The notes: generated from the letters alone by a model not told the origin. A stretch of DNA of 64,000 nt from Anthoceros angustus (GCA_010909165.1 MU008159.1:372001-436000), one strand, 5' to 3'; positions 11,059 through 21,078 are shown, counted from the stretch's first letter. Numbers and translations are program-made.

Positions 11059-11427
11059 GTGGATGGATGCATATGTGCTCATGGACTCACTGAGGACGAG
11101 ATGAGGATCGTAGCCACGGACCACAACACCATAGCAGATGCCAGGAAGACATTTACCTTCATGGACCGTGTGCGTTACATCAGAAGTGAGTTGCTGTCTC
11201 GGAGGTCAAAGGGTTTGAAATGTGACGTGGATTGGAAGTTGGATGTGTATGCACGATTAGGCAGGATCCCCAAGTGGGATGCAGCCAAGCATGGCCCCAA
11301 GGTGCAGTATCACCGACTGGTGGACAACAGGACACTGGATTATTGTGTGGCAAAAGTTGACGAAGAAGTGTGGAGGTATGTGGACGAGATTTTGAGAAGT
11401 GGGAATGTAAGCAACTACGAGAGATAG
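11059..11427 (+). CDS. Conserved-looking domain upstream of the methyltransferase, unrecognised
   Basis: A clean 122-residue frame with balanced, globular composition. It contains HGLTEDEMRIVATDHNTIAD, FTFMDRVRYIRSELLSRRSK, a DVDWKLDVYARLGRIPKWD segment and VDEEVWRYVDEILRSGN near the end. It ends at a TAG 11425-11427 that may be a frame artefact, since protein-like sequence continues in another register (MLPEH..., KAGYKEVEEMHERSCG). It keeps normal CAG/CTG content, unlike the damaged stretches. It lies about 0.9 kb before the methyltransferase domain in the same orientation. I cannot name the family. Confidence 0.5.
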   Translation: MDGCICAHGLTEDEMRIVATDHNTIADARKTFTFMDRVRYIRSELLSRRSKGLKCDVDWKLDVYARLGRIPKWDAAKHGPKVQYHRLVDNRTLDYCVAKVDEEVWRYVDEILRSGNVSNYER

Positions 11428-12340
11428 ATGCTGCCCGAGCACTAGCGGTGAAAGCAGGCTACAAGGAAGTCGAGGAAATGCACGAGAGATCTTGTGGTCA
11501 TCGATGTGAAGGAATCGGATGTTCTGAGAGTGTGGAAGTGTTTTCGTGTATCGAGCACTCGTGCAACAACAATTTGAAGACGCATGCATGAAGGTTTTGG
11601 CTGGAGAAATGAGCTTGAAGCAAATGCAAGAGTGGGTGGAGAAGGCCAAAAATTGAACCTCATTCACATCACCCTTGCGAAGAACTGAATTGTGAGACTT
11701 TCCAGGTTAGGGATCGATACCCTCAATACAACGGTGGAGCGGATCGAACTTTCAACGGCATTCAAAAATATGGTAAGTGACATGGACAAGCACCGCCACC
11801 CGGTGCATGTGATATGTACTAAACAGAAATATGCTTGTTTGCGCATGGTTTGTTTCCACGTCTGACAGTTGGAACTTTGCCATTGCATCCAGCGGGCCAA
11901 TGCCTGTCTCGAGTGGAGTGCACTCCCTGACAATTTCAAGGAACATGTTTTGAAAGCCAAAGCTTGGAGGATAATGGCAGATGAGCAGCGACAATTGTTG
12001 GAGGCCTCCGATCAAAAGTTAGACTTTCAGGGATGACGCCGGAGAACCTGCAGGGTAGGTATAGTATGTGGCAACATCGTGCGAGATGGCCCGTTCTAGA
12101 ACCCCGTCCGTTTGCCATGATTCATTGGACTTGCCGGGTTGAATTTGGATGCGAACTCTAGGGAGTATGACACGTTCACTCGTCGAATTTGAGAAGATCA
12201 TAATGACATTCCAGGCATCACAACGTCGAGGTTTTTCGAGTCGTGGTATTCCATTCGCCTGATGATATGTCCATGGTTCGTGAAGTTTTGCTTCGGCATG
12301 TAAAGGTGGTGTCACGTCCTCCTTCTGGCACAAAACTAAT

Positions 12341-12922
12341 GTGACGGCACCCTCCACAGATAAGCTGTATGATGCAGGGGATTACATCACCACAGGCGCA
12401 GGCTCCTTAAAGCAGGATTGTCTGCCTCAGCATTTCTCCCTCAGTGCATCAGCTGATGTTATGAATGACGGCAGAGGGTTGACAACTTGCTTTGCTGAGA
12501 AGGCTGTGGAACATAAGCTATGTTACAACACAGCAGATGATAGGGTGGTTTCCCCGTACCAGAAGCCCATTAGGTTGTTGAGGAAGTTGATTGAGCTGTA
12601 CACAATGGAAGGCGAGTGGGTCCTAGATGGATGTGCAAGCTCTGGTTCGGGTATGGTAGCAGCCCTCAAGTCTGGCCGCAATGTCATTTCGATAGACGTG
12701 GATCCCAGAGCAGTGCAATTCATGGATTTGCGGCTCAATACGTTGGACAACTGGCCAAGCGAGGAGGAGGAGGTGGGAGACGTTGACGGGTATGCAGCAC
12801 CCAAGACGTGCAGCAAAGAGCCCATGGTGAACAACATCGCGGTGGCGAGGGCGTGTGGCGGCGTGCGGACAAGAAGGCGCGATGCACAATTGGGCGTGTC
12901 GGATCCACTTTCGGTGTTGTAG
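12341..12922 (+). CDS. C-terminal catalytic half of N4/N6 DNA methyltransferase
   Basis: A 193-residue open frame. Residues 67-85 (VVSPYQKPIRLLRKLIELYT) match motif X, which binds the AdoMet methionine part. Residues 93-104 (VLDGCASSGSG) match motif I, normally DPFxGSGTT. Residues 113-121 (NVISIDVDP) match motif II, with the acidic residue that contacts AdoMet ribose. The family (N6_N4_Mtase) transfers a methyl group to the exocyclic amino group of adenine or cytosine. The catalytic DPPY/SPPY motif should lie upstream and is damaged there. The last 50 residues look like read-through in a wrong register. The nominal start is not a real start: the frame is the continuation of a longer protein. 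Confidence 0.7.
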   Translation: MTAPSTDKLYDAGDYITTGAGSLKQDCLPQHFSLSASADVMNDGRGLTTCFAEKAVEHKLCYNTADDRVVSPYQKPIRLLRKLIELYTMEGEWVLDGCASSGSGMVAALKSGRNVISIDVDPRAVQFMDLRLNTLDNWPSEEEEVGDVDGYAAPKTCSKEPMVNNIAVARACGGVRTRRRDAQLGVSDPLSVL

Positions 12923-13693
12923 GACATCCGACAAGTGCGAGGAGGTTAGTGAGAAAGCCGGCGCATTGGCGAGATGGCTGCGGAAGAGGCTTTTGCAACA
13001 TTGGGGGCGATGGATCGAGGTCCATCCCTTGAGACGCCGAGAAGTATGATGGCCGATTGACTCTCCGGACAACTTGGCGGGCAAAACAAACTTGTAGCAT
13101 CCGAACTGGGATTGGGAGAGAGTTGTGAGGGCTAGGAAATCTGCAGACAGTTGGGTTAACGTTGCTTTTGTGTTGGACTCAAAGCAGTTTGAGACAACTT
13201 GCGATGCGAGCATGCCCATGTCTTGCACAACACGGACAGCCGGTGATAAAGGCTGTCTTTCGGTGTCCATTGTGTCCGATTGATCAAGCTCGCTTGCGTA
13301 ACCATTTTTGTTCACGATGCTCGGGCAAGGGAGAAACATGGTCGGCGCTGAACAACATTGCATCAATGAGCATCCTCATGCATATCCTTCAATCGAACAC
13401 CGGAAAAGGGGATTAGCGAACTTCGCCACGCCCAATCGCCATTTCCGAGCCTTTGCGTCACGGGCCGGCGCATTGGTGTGCATGAGTTGGAGGCGAGGCG
13501 TAGGGAAGGCGGTAGTGGCACCGATTCGAGCCGTCCATGTGCGTGAAGTGTCATGGCCGAGACCTTATCGGAATTGCAAATCGCATATCGACCATGGCGG
13601 GCGCTTATACGGACCAGCGAATAGCGAAATGCATTGCTATAAGAATTGGTCGAACACGGCCACCGGTCATTGTGGTGGAAAGCCTTCGCGGTG
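12381..13693 (+). repeat. 1.3-kb tandem duplication, copy 1
   Basis: Copy 1 begins ATTACATCACCACAGGCGCA and includes the methyltransferase C-terminus and a Cys-rich stretch. It matches 13694-14977 almost throughout. Its first 400 bp keep CAG and CTG words and an open frame. The later part is scrambled like copy 2. Confidence 0.85.
13162..13416 (+). CDS. Cys-rich, possible zinc-binding segment after the methyltransferase
   Basis: An 84-residue frame with paired cysteines: ACPCLAQHG, FRCPLCPIDQ and HFCSRCSGKG, that is CxC, CxxC and HxCxxC. Such spacing would fit a zinc ribbon or ring-like fold, but only if the register is right. It lies about 240 bp downstream of the methyltransferase frame in the same orientation, so it may be its C-terminal extension. 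In copy 2 (14435-14617) the CPLC pair is kept and the second pair is lost to indels. Function not recognised. Confidence 0.35.
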   Translation: MLLCWTQSSLRQLAMRACPCLAQHGQPVIKAVFRCPLCPIDQARLRNHFCSRCSGKGETWSALNNIASMSILMHILQSNTGKGD

Positions 13694-14977
13694 ATTACAT
13701 CACCACGGCGCAGCTCCTTAAAGCGGATTATGCGCCTCATTTCTCCCTCGATCACCATGTGATGTTATGAATGACGGAGGTTGACAACTTGCTTTCGAGA
13801 AGGTCATGGAACATAAGCTATGTTACAACACGGTGATGATAGGGTGGTTTCCCCTACCGAAGCCCATTAGATTGTTGAGGAAGTTGATTGAAAGTACACA
13901 ATGGAAGGCGAGTGGATCCTAGATGGTTGTGCAGCTCGTTCGGTATGGTAGACCCTCAAGTCGCCGCAATGTCATTTCGATGACGTAGATCCCGGCAATT
14001 CATGCGGCTCAATACGATGGACAAGCAAGCGAGGAGGAGGAGGTGGGAGGCGTTGTGGTATGCAGCACGGCGAGACAAAGAGCCCATGGTGAACAACATC
14101 GCGGTGGCGAGGGGCGTGGGTCGCGCGTGCGGACAAGAAGGCGCGATGCACAATTGGGCGTGTCGGATCCACTTTCGAGGCGGGTGTTGTCACAAGTGCG
14201 AGGTTAGTGAGAAAGGCGCGCACATTGGCGAGATGGCTGCGGAAGAGGCTTTCTTTGCAACGCAACATTGGGGGCGATGGATCGAGGTCCATCCCTTGAG
14301 ACGCCGAGAAGTATGATGGCCGATTGACTCTCCGGACAACCGGACAGCCAAAACAAACTTGTAGCATCCGAATGGGATTGGGAGAGAGTTGTGAGGGCTA
14401 GGAAATCTGCAGACGATTGGGTTAACGTTGCTTTTTGTGTTGGACTCAAAGCAGTTTGAGACAACTTGCGATGCGCATGACCCATGTCTTGCACAACACC
14501 GGACAGCCGGTGATAAAGGTCATTGCTCGGTGTCCATTGTGTCCAGTTGATCAAGCTCGGCGAACCATTTTTGTTCACGATGTTGCTCGGGCAAGGGAGA
14601 AACATGGTCGGCGCTGAACAACATTGCATCAATGAGCATCCTCATGCATATCCTTCAATCGAACACCGGAAAAGGGGATTAGCGAACTACGTCACGCCGC
14701 CCAATCGCCATTTCCGAGCCTTTGCGTCACGCGCCGCGCATTGGTGTGCATGAGTTGGCCCCCCTGCGAGGCGTAGGGAAGGCGGTAGTGGCACCCGATT
14801 CGAGCCGTCCATGTGCGTGAAGTGTCATGGCCGAGACCTTATCGGAATTGCAAATCGCATATCGACCATGGCGGGCGCTTATACCGGACCAGCGAATAGC
14901 GAAATGCATTGCTATAAGAATTGGTCGAACACGGCCACAATTCATTGTGGTGGAAAGCCTTCCATGCGCGGTGATTA
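13694..14977 (+). repeat. 1.3-kb tandem duplication, copy 2 (broken methyltransferase)
   Basis: The methyltransferase part (13694-14060) is a frame-broken copy. Differences from copy 1 sit almost only at CAG or CTG words: CACAGGCGCAGG becomes CACGGCGCAG, GACGGCAGAGGG becomes GACGGAGG, ACACAGCAGATG becomes ACACGGTGATG, CCCAGAGCAGTGC becomes CCCGGC. Sequence between these points is nearly identical. This is either a recent duplication with consensus errors or a decaying pseudogene copy. Confidence 0.8.
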
Positions 14978-15179
14978 GTCGGACATGATGAATGCATTCA
15001 TCATATGCATGTAAAGGGGCGATGTCACGATGTGATGCGCATTGAACCCGCAATTGTAAATAGATTGCCGCGGTGTGTGTCAGAAAGGCCAGCGGTATGA
15101 AGTTCTAGATTTCATCCAATTTCGGTAGTGCAACCTCGGGCTGCACGGCTAAAATGGATTCATACCATTCGCACATTCA

Positions 15180-15191
15180 CCGGATGTCCGG
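15180..15191. other. Palindromic motif CCGGATGTCCGG
   Basis: Same 12 bases as 3654-3665, about 350 bp from the right end of the element, whereas the left one is about 750 bp from the left end. Confidence 0.6.
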
Positions 15192-15503
15192 GTCATACAA
15201 GTCTGATACAATGTCGTCGCTCTTTTTGGTCGTCGGACCCTTAAACTCATTTTTGTGGACCTTTTTAATATCCATTTTGCGGCCTATAAATTGCATGTAT
15301 CTGTCTTAAAGAATTGGCAGAAATTCATGAGAACTTGGAGGAGTGTAGACCATGTGAAGGTCTTATTACCTTAAAACCATTGAAATGCATGGTTTCATTT
15401 TTAAAGTCACATCTTTATCATGCAATTTTTTTAAAAAATTCTGCAAATTATGAAATTCAAGCTTTTTTGTTTCCAGGTCCCAAATTTCACCCCCTCAAAA
15501 CCA

Positions 15504-15521
15504 GAGACGAGGAGCCGTCTC
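15504..15521. other. Subterminal hairpin GAGACG-6-CGTCTC
   Basis: Perfect 6-bp arms with a 6-base loop end 4 bp before the right terminal repeat (15526). There is no counterpart at the left end. Confidence 0.45.
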
Positions 15522-15525
15522 CCAC

Positions 15526-15543
15526 TCTTAGGAGACCTTGTTT
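15526..15543 (-). repeat. Right terminal inverted repeat
   Basis: TCTTAGGAGACCTTGTTT, the exact reverse complement of 2903-2920. Confidence 0.9.
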
Positions 15544-15546
15544 TGA
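15544..15546 (+). other. Target site duplication, right (TGA)
   Basis: TGA followed by CAGAATTTGGCC, which continues module B exactly where 2902 left off. Confidence 0.85.
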
Positions 15547-16195
15547 CAGAATTTGGCCATCCTGCAGAGACACCCGAGATGCACCCTCAAATTAGCAATA
15601 GGAGTAGAGATCCACTTTGGGGGCCCATCGTGCAGAGTTCCACATTCAAATGGGCACGTTCGGGGACTCCACCCCTAGGGCAGAGGCGGCTTGGAGGCGC
15701 AACCCTTAGTAGCCCAACCCCTTGGAGGCCGAACCCTTGGGCAGGCCCTTGGAACCTAAGCCCCTAAATCTTGGAGCTAGGTGTATGTCGTGGATTGCCA
15801 CACTCTTGTGTGTACTCTTTTGAGAGTAATTAATTGAGCATCAAAGTGGTTAGTACATGGCCCGCTACTTGGAGGCCTAGTGTCGTGTTTTGTAATAATC
15901 TTGTTATTTATAAAATAAAGTTCCACTCCATAACAAAACAACACAAAAAGTTCCTTCTATTTTATGAGATTCCTCAAGTTCCTTGGGTCCGGATGTATTG
16001 ACGAGAACCTAAGCCGTGTGTTGCTTGCAACGTATGATATAGCTGTAAGTATCTACGCTTTGAGGAGATATCATGCTATAGTTAGTGTTCTCTAACGTGT
16101 TGTTGTGGGTACAATTAGCCCTTGTCGTCTTCTTTAACTCATCTTCCTAAGAAAGAAAAACAATTACAGACTTTCTAAGCACGTGGTGCGCCGCA

Positions 16196-16381
16196 ATGCA
16201 CCAAGAAGAGGATCACAGCATTAAAATTTTAGTCTTCAGAAGGATAGGAGAAACTCTTTATGGAGGAAAGCAAGTAAGGATTCCATACTTTGAGACAAGT
16301 GTGAGGCAATTAGGGTTTAAAGATAGGACAAAATGTAGAACCATTTCGATATATTACATTAGCTTGTTGCGCAACGGGTAA
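16196..16381 (+). CDS. Module D frame, unrecognised (61 codons)
   Basis: Reads IKILVFRRIGETLYGGKQVR then IPYFETSVRQLGFKDRTKCR. The core TLYGGKQVRIPYFETSVRQ is open in all full units. The codons just before and after it fall on hypervariable spots, so the register changes from copy to copy. Composition is protein-like and the DNA here is nearly invariant between units. No family recognised. A chance open frame in an invariant repeat remains possible. Confidence 0.25.
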   Translation: MHQEEDHSIKILVFRRIGETLYGGKQVRIPYFETSVRQLGFKDRTKCRTISIYYISLLRNG

Positions 16382-19300
16382 TCAATTGAGGAGAGAAGAT
16401 GAAGGGATGTCGCGCCACGCTTGCATAGCTGTCATGGTACCTAAACTACCAAGAACATCAAAGTTGCCCATGAGCCAAAGTTACACTAAATCGCATGCCC
16501 GCCACCTACTTACATTGATGGAAAATATCACCGCGAATGGCAAAATCAATGGACTTGATGTTATTCACTCACCCACCTGGCGAAGCTCACAAGATTTCGA
16601 GATCCGTATGCACCTTGGAATCTCTTTTGAGTAACTCCTAATACAAACATCAACAATCCGGATGCCGGATTGCCTCGTTCTTGTAGGCGCTCGCCGCCAT
16701 ACCATTAATGCACCCTCAAATTAGCAATAGGAGTAGAGATCCACTTTGGGGGCCCATCGTGCGAGAGTTCCACATTCAAATGGGCACGTTCGGGGACTCC
16801 ACCCCTAGGAGCCCGGGACGCTTGGGAGCGCAACCCTTAGTAGCCCAACCCCTTGAGGCCGAACCCTTGACCCTTGGAACCTAAGCCCCTAAATCTTGGA
16901 GCTAGGTGTATGTCGTGGATTGCCACACTCTTGTGTGTACTCTTTTGAGAGTAATTAATTGAGCATCAAAGTGGTTAGTACATGGCCCGCTACTTGGAGG
17001 CCTAGTGTCGTGTTTTGTAATAATCTTGTTATTTATAAAATAAAGTTCCACTCCATAACAAAACAACACAAAAAGTTCCTTCTATTTTATGAGATTCCTC
17101 AAGTTCCTTGGGTCCGAATGTATTGACGAGAACCTAAGCCGTGTGTTGCTTGCAACGTATGATATAGCTGTAAGTATCTACGCTTTGAGGAGATATCATG
17201 CTATAGTTAGTGTGCTCTAACGAATGTTGTTGTGGGTACAATTAGCCCTTGTCGTCTTCTTTAACTCATCTTCCTAAGAAAGAGAAAACAATTACAGACT
17301 TTCTAAGCACGTGGTGCGAGCACAAGAAGAGGATCACAGATTAAAATTTTAGTCTTCAAATGAAGGATAGGAGAAACTCTTTATGGAGGAAAGCAAGTAA
17401 GGATTCCATACTTTGAGACAAGTGTGAGGCAGAATTCGGTTTAAAGATAGGACAAAATGTAGAACCATTTCGATATATTACATTAGCTTGTTCGCAAACG
17501 GGTAATCAATTGAGGGAGAGAAGATGAAGGGATGTCGCGCCACGCTTGCATAGCTGTCATGGTACCTAAACTACCAATGACACATCAAAGTTGCCCATGA
17601 GCCAAAGTTACACTAAATCGCATGCCCGCCACCTACTTACATTGATGGAAAATATCACCGCGAATGGCAAAATCAATGGACTTGATGTTATTCACTCACC
17701 CACACGATGTGAAGCTCACAAGATTTCGAGATCCGTATGTCCGCACCTTGGAATCTCGCTTTGAGTAACTCCTAATACAACATCAACAACCGGGATGCGG
17801 ATTGCCTCGTTCTTGTAGGGCCACCGCCATACCATTAATGCACCTGCCACCTTGAGGAGATGCGCGGTGTCGCCGAGGCGCCGTCCTTGCGTTAATGGTT
17901 TTGTTCTTAGCTCTTGACTTTGCGACGCACCATTTCATGTACACCATGCATCATGCAACATCGATCAACATACACTAGCATCTCTACGGTATTTATACTA
18001 TCACTATATGGTCGCTATATAACCACGATACCATAATTATCATTATATCGGTTGCTACATGACCATACGTACATACATCTTATTGTGTGTATCACATGCC
18101 TATGCATACACATTCCACACATGCATTCCTAAGTTCCTAAGGCATTCTCACCTCTGCTTGTGTGCTATGACAATCACGCCACGCATAGCATCATGGTACC
18201 TAAACTACCAAGAAGCACATCAAAGTTGCGCATGAGCCAAAGTTACACTAAATCGCATGCCCCGCCACCTACTTACATTCATGGAAAATATCAGTACGAA
18301 TGGCCCCCTGCTCAAAGTTGGGCTGTACTTGTCAAAACGGAGCACCACTTTGGGCACTCATGGGCAGCACAATCATGAAAGCCAATCACCGCTTGCTTAT
18401 CCAACGACAATAAAAGGTACCTAACAGATCTGCGGTTAGGGTTGAGCCGATTTTCATATGCATGGCTCTCCTCATCTTGATTGTGGCTCTGCTTGACTTG
18501 TCCAGCAATGAATGTGCATCAAACCGGCTCCGTTATCATCACTACTCTCGAGTCCGAAACTATATATCTCACGGACGTGCACCATAGGTTGAGAGGTAGT
18601 CAAGCGCATATGATCATGACTTGCCCGCTAAAGAGTGGCAAACTGCATGGCTTTGTCATCCATCCCAAGTTGCCATGTCGCGGTTGCGAGATCATAAGAA
18701 TGGTGAGGCCACCAAACACATATATGCCTCGCTTTGGTAACATGAAAATGAGCAAGCCACATCCTCAAAGATTTCATGTCTCGAGGAAATTCATCAGCCC
18801 CATATCACTAAAGTGGACGGGATAGTCATCAAACACCGGTGCATAAACATATGGTTTTATGTTTTTGTCGCATCTTCGAATTCGCAATAGGATGTCTAGA
18901 CCCATGGGAGAGTTTTATGTCCCGCCTTTGCAACTCAAACATATCCCGATGATTTGTGGGATAATACGCAACCGAGCACTTCATGTGGCTCATGAGACTC
19001 TATATACAACAAGAACCGAGGGGTCTATTTTTGCTGGATATTTACGTCCTTTGATTACTTTTTCTTAATTGCCATAATATATGCGGGATGTCAAGATGCA
19101 CAAGAGGGCTTTTCCTCACTGTAAAAATAAATGCTATAAAGAAAAGGTACCCCATTGCCCGCATTTGGGCATACACTTGCAAAGTTTTGCTCCTTGCTCG
19201 TGAGCATATGTTGGAACCGTGGCAATATCCATGACACCACATTGCCTGGATTAATTTTTCAAACACCGACTCTACCTCAAGTTGTGATGCTCCGCATGCA

Positions 19301-19543
19301 CTTGGTATCATAGTGCATGCACACATGCATCCATGCATTATCATGCTTTTGAAAACATACATAGTCACTGCCGCCTCGGCCTCGACAAGCATGTAGGACC
19401 ATTTGCACCTATCTATTTAATTAGTCCTTGGTCCTCAACAAGCAAAACCATTTGTGTCTTTGTTCTCGAGGACTTTTGTACCTTTTTCCATTTATCTTAT
19501 AGTCTCTCGGACTTTCGCCAAAACAAACAAACAAACAAACAAA

Positions 19544-19890
19544 ACCATTTGCCATCTATTGAATTAGTCCTTGGTCCTTGAAAAGCGATACCATTTGCCA
19601 TCTATTGAATTAGTCCTTGGTCCTTGAAAAGCAATACCATTTGCCATCTATTGAATTAGTCCTTGGTCCTTGAAAAGCAATACCATTTGCCATCTATTGA
19701 ATTAGTCCTTGGTCCTTGACAAGCAATGCCATTTGCAATCTATTTAATTAGTCTTGGGTCCTTGGTCCTTGACAAACAAGACCATTTACTATTTATGTAA
19801 TTAGTCCTTGGTCCTCGACAACCAAGACCAAATGATTTGAAAAGCTATTTTTAATAAGTCCTTGGTCCTCGACATCCAAGACCATTTGCT
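19544..19890 (+). repeat. 46-bp minisatellite, 4 copies plus diverged copies
   Basis: Four exact-length copies at 19544-19727, followed by the diverged GCCATTTGCAATC and TCCTCGACAACC forms. Confidence 0.9.
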
Positions 19891-21078
19891 TAATGTCAAA
19901 ATAACTATCTAGCTAGCTATATATGCATTATACAATACTTTAGGTAGCCATGCCATAACATTGTCTTGCTCGATTGTCTAGTGGAAGAGGTAGGACATGA
20001 CGAGTTCTTGCGAGATAATTCTCCAAGGAGGACCACGAAGGCCGCCACCCCATCTATGCAGTAGAGACGAGGGTATACACCGGAATACATTATGATGGAT
20101 CCGGCGGCAGGATGCGTATGTGGAGTGCGAGAAGGAGGCCAAGAGCTAGTGTTGGGCGAGCGCAGTGGGCGCAAGTGCGGGCGCGGTGGGCGCAAGCGCA
20201 GTGGAGGCGCAGTGGAGGCGCGTGGAGGAGCAACAACAGCGGCGGCGGCGTCACGGTGGATCCGAGCTGGGATGGAGCTGGGCGCGATCAACCCACCATG
20301 CTTGCTCATGACCCGCAGATGTTGTCTCTCAATAGGCACGGTGGCAGACAATTTTCCCATCCAGAGTTGATGATTTGGCCATCCTGCGAGACACCCGAGA
20401 TGCACCCTCAAATTAGCAATAGGAGTAGAGATCCACACTGGGGCCCATACGTGCGCGAGTTCCACATTCAAATGGGCACGTTGGGGGACTCCACCCTAGG
20501 AGCCGGGGCCGACGCTTGGGAGCGCAACCCTTAGTAGCCCAACCCCTTGGAGGCCGAACCCTTGGAGCCCGACACCTTGGAACCTAAGCCCCGACTCCGT
20601 GTTACATGTCTCACGAAGGCCGACCCCTATTGGCCCGCATGGAATAAGTAAAAGCATACGCCGAGTCTAAATCTGGAGCTAGGTGTATGCGTGGATTGCC
20701 ACACTCTTGTGTGTACTCTTTTGAGAGTAATTAATTGAGCATCAAAGTGGTTAGTACATGGCCCGCTACTTGGAGGCCTAGTGTCGTGTTTTGTAATAAT
20801 CTTGTTATTTATAAAATAAAGTTCCACTCCATAACAAAACAACACAAAAAGTTCCTTCTATTTTATGAGATTCCTCAAGTTCCTTGGGTCCGGAATGTAT
20901 TGAGAACCTAAGCCGTGTGTTGCTTGCAACGTATGATATAGTAAGTATCTACGCTTTGAGGAGATATCATGCTATAGTTAGTGCTCTAACGAGCATTGTT
21001 GTGGGTACAATTAGCCCTTGTCTTCTTTAACTCATCTTCCTAAGAAAGAGAAAACAATTACAGACTTTCTAAGCACGT

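Larger units (their letters stand above)
9918..12922 (+). pseudogene. N4/N6 DNA methyltransferase-like gene, frame-broken
   Basis: A plus-strand coding region in several registers. From 9918 to 10990 it is low-complexity: acidic (YDEDMENGGEDTEDYVMASY) then basic and Gln-rich (KKARAKQEKLQLQL) then acidic again (GSEESEEEDEPLPVFVEIAK). At 11059-11427 there is a well-preserved unrecognised domain. At 11442-12340 the frame is scrambled, but a DLPG..LNLDAN..REYDTFT series near 12127-12180 sits where catalytic motif IV ([DNS]PP[YF]) would be expected. At 12341-12922 the C-terminal methyltransferase fold is intact. The motif order IV, X, I, II is that of class-beta amino-methyltransferases (Pfam N6_N4_Mtase). 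It is divergent from the DUF7869-type gene and probably shares the element's biology. The start codon is not resolved. Confidence 0.6.
14978..15525. other. Element right subterminal region, no gene seen
   Basis: AT-rich, with poly-T/A runs near 15425-15440, one CCGGATGTCCGG palindrome (15180-15191) and a GAGACG/CGTCTC hairpin next to the right terminal repeat. No protein-like frame. Confidence 0.5.
2903..15543. mobile_element. 12.6-kb TIR DNA element carrying DUF7869-type and N4/N6-methyltransferase genes
   Basis: The ends are perfect 18-bp inverted repeats (AAACAAGGTCTCCTAAGA) flanked by a TGA duplication. At least ten other repeat units have the intact target, so the boundaries are firm. 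Inside are a minus-strand DUF7869-type gene (5306-8558) and a divergent plus-strand DNA methyltransferase gene (about 9918-12922) whose 3' part is duplicated. The interior is locally much richer in G+C than the array. A 3-bp duplication is the length used by CACTA and PIF/Harbinger elements, but the tips begin AAACAAGG, unlike the CACTA or GGG-type tips of those groups, so I leave the superfamily open. Near-identical 18-bp ends suggest a fairly recent insertion. The many frame breaks may be sequencing artefact or decay. Confidence 0.85.
15547..20091 (+). repeat. Array unit U1, right part, with an extra short sub-unit
   Basis: Module B resumes, followed by C, D and X1 (16436). At 16709-16717 the sequence jumps from AATGCACCCT of the X1-X2 interval into GATGCACCCTCAAATTAGC of module B (shared ATGCACCCT), giving a second B(part)-C-D-X1 block. 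From X1 at 17562 and X2 at about 18196 the unit runs normally to the next module B. U1 minus the insertion is about 4.84 kb. X2 is of the left-block type (ACACTAAATCG). Confidence 0.85.

Noticed and set aside
12341-12922. Host gametophyte N4-cytosine methyltransferase gene
   Set aside because: It lies between the terminal repeats of a mobile element, is partly duplicated and frame-broken, and shares the element's palindromic motif. Element cargo is the simpler reading, although relatedness is possible.
2903-15543. CACTA or PIF/Harbinger identity for the inserted element
   Set aside because: The 3-bp duplication fits, but the tips are AAACAAGG and the coding content is DUF7869-type, not the CACTA or PIF transposase. 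Left unclassified.
15844-16160. Module C read as a long terminal repeat of a retrotransposon
   Set aside because: It has an AATAAA-type signal, but I see no TG...CA ends, no 5-bp duplication, no tRNA-primer site and no reverse transcriptase or integrase frames between copies. The spacing follows the array period.
18430-18450. GGTTAGGGTTGAG as telomeric repeat
   Set aside because: A single TTAGGGTT word per unit without tandem TTTAGGG repeats.
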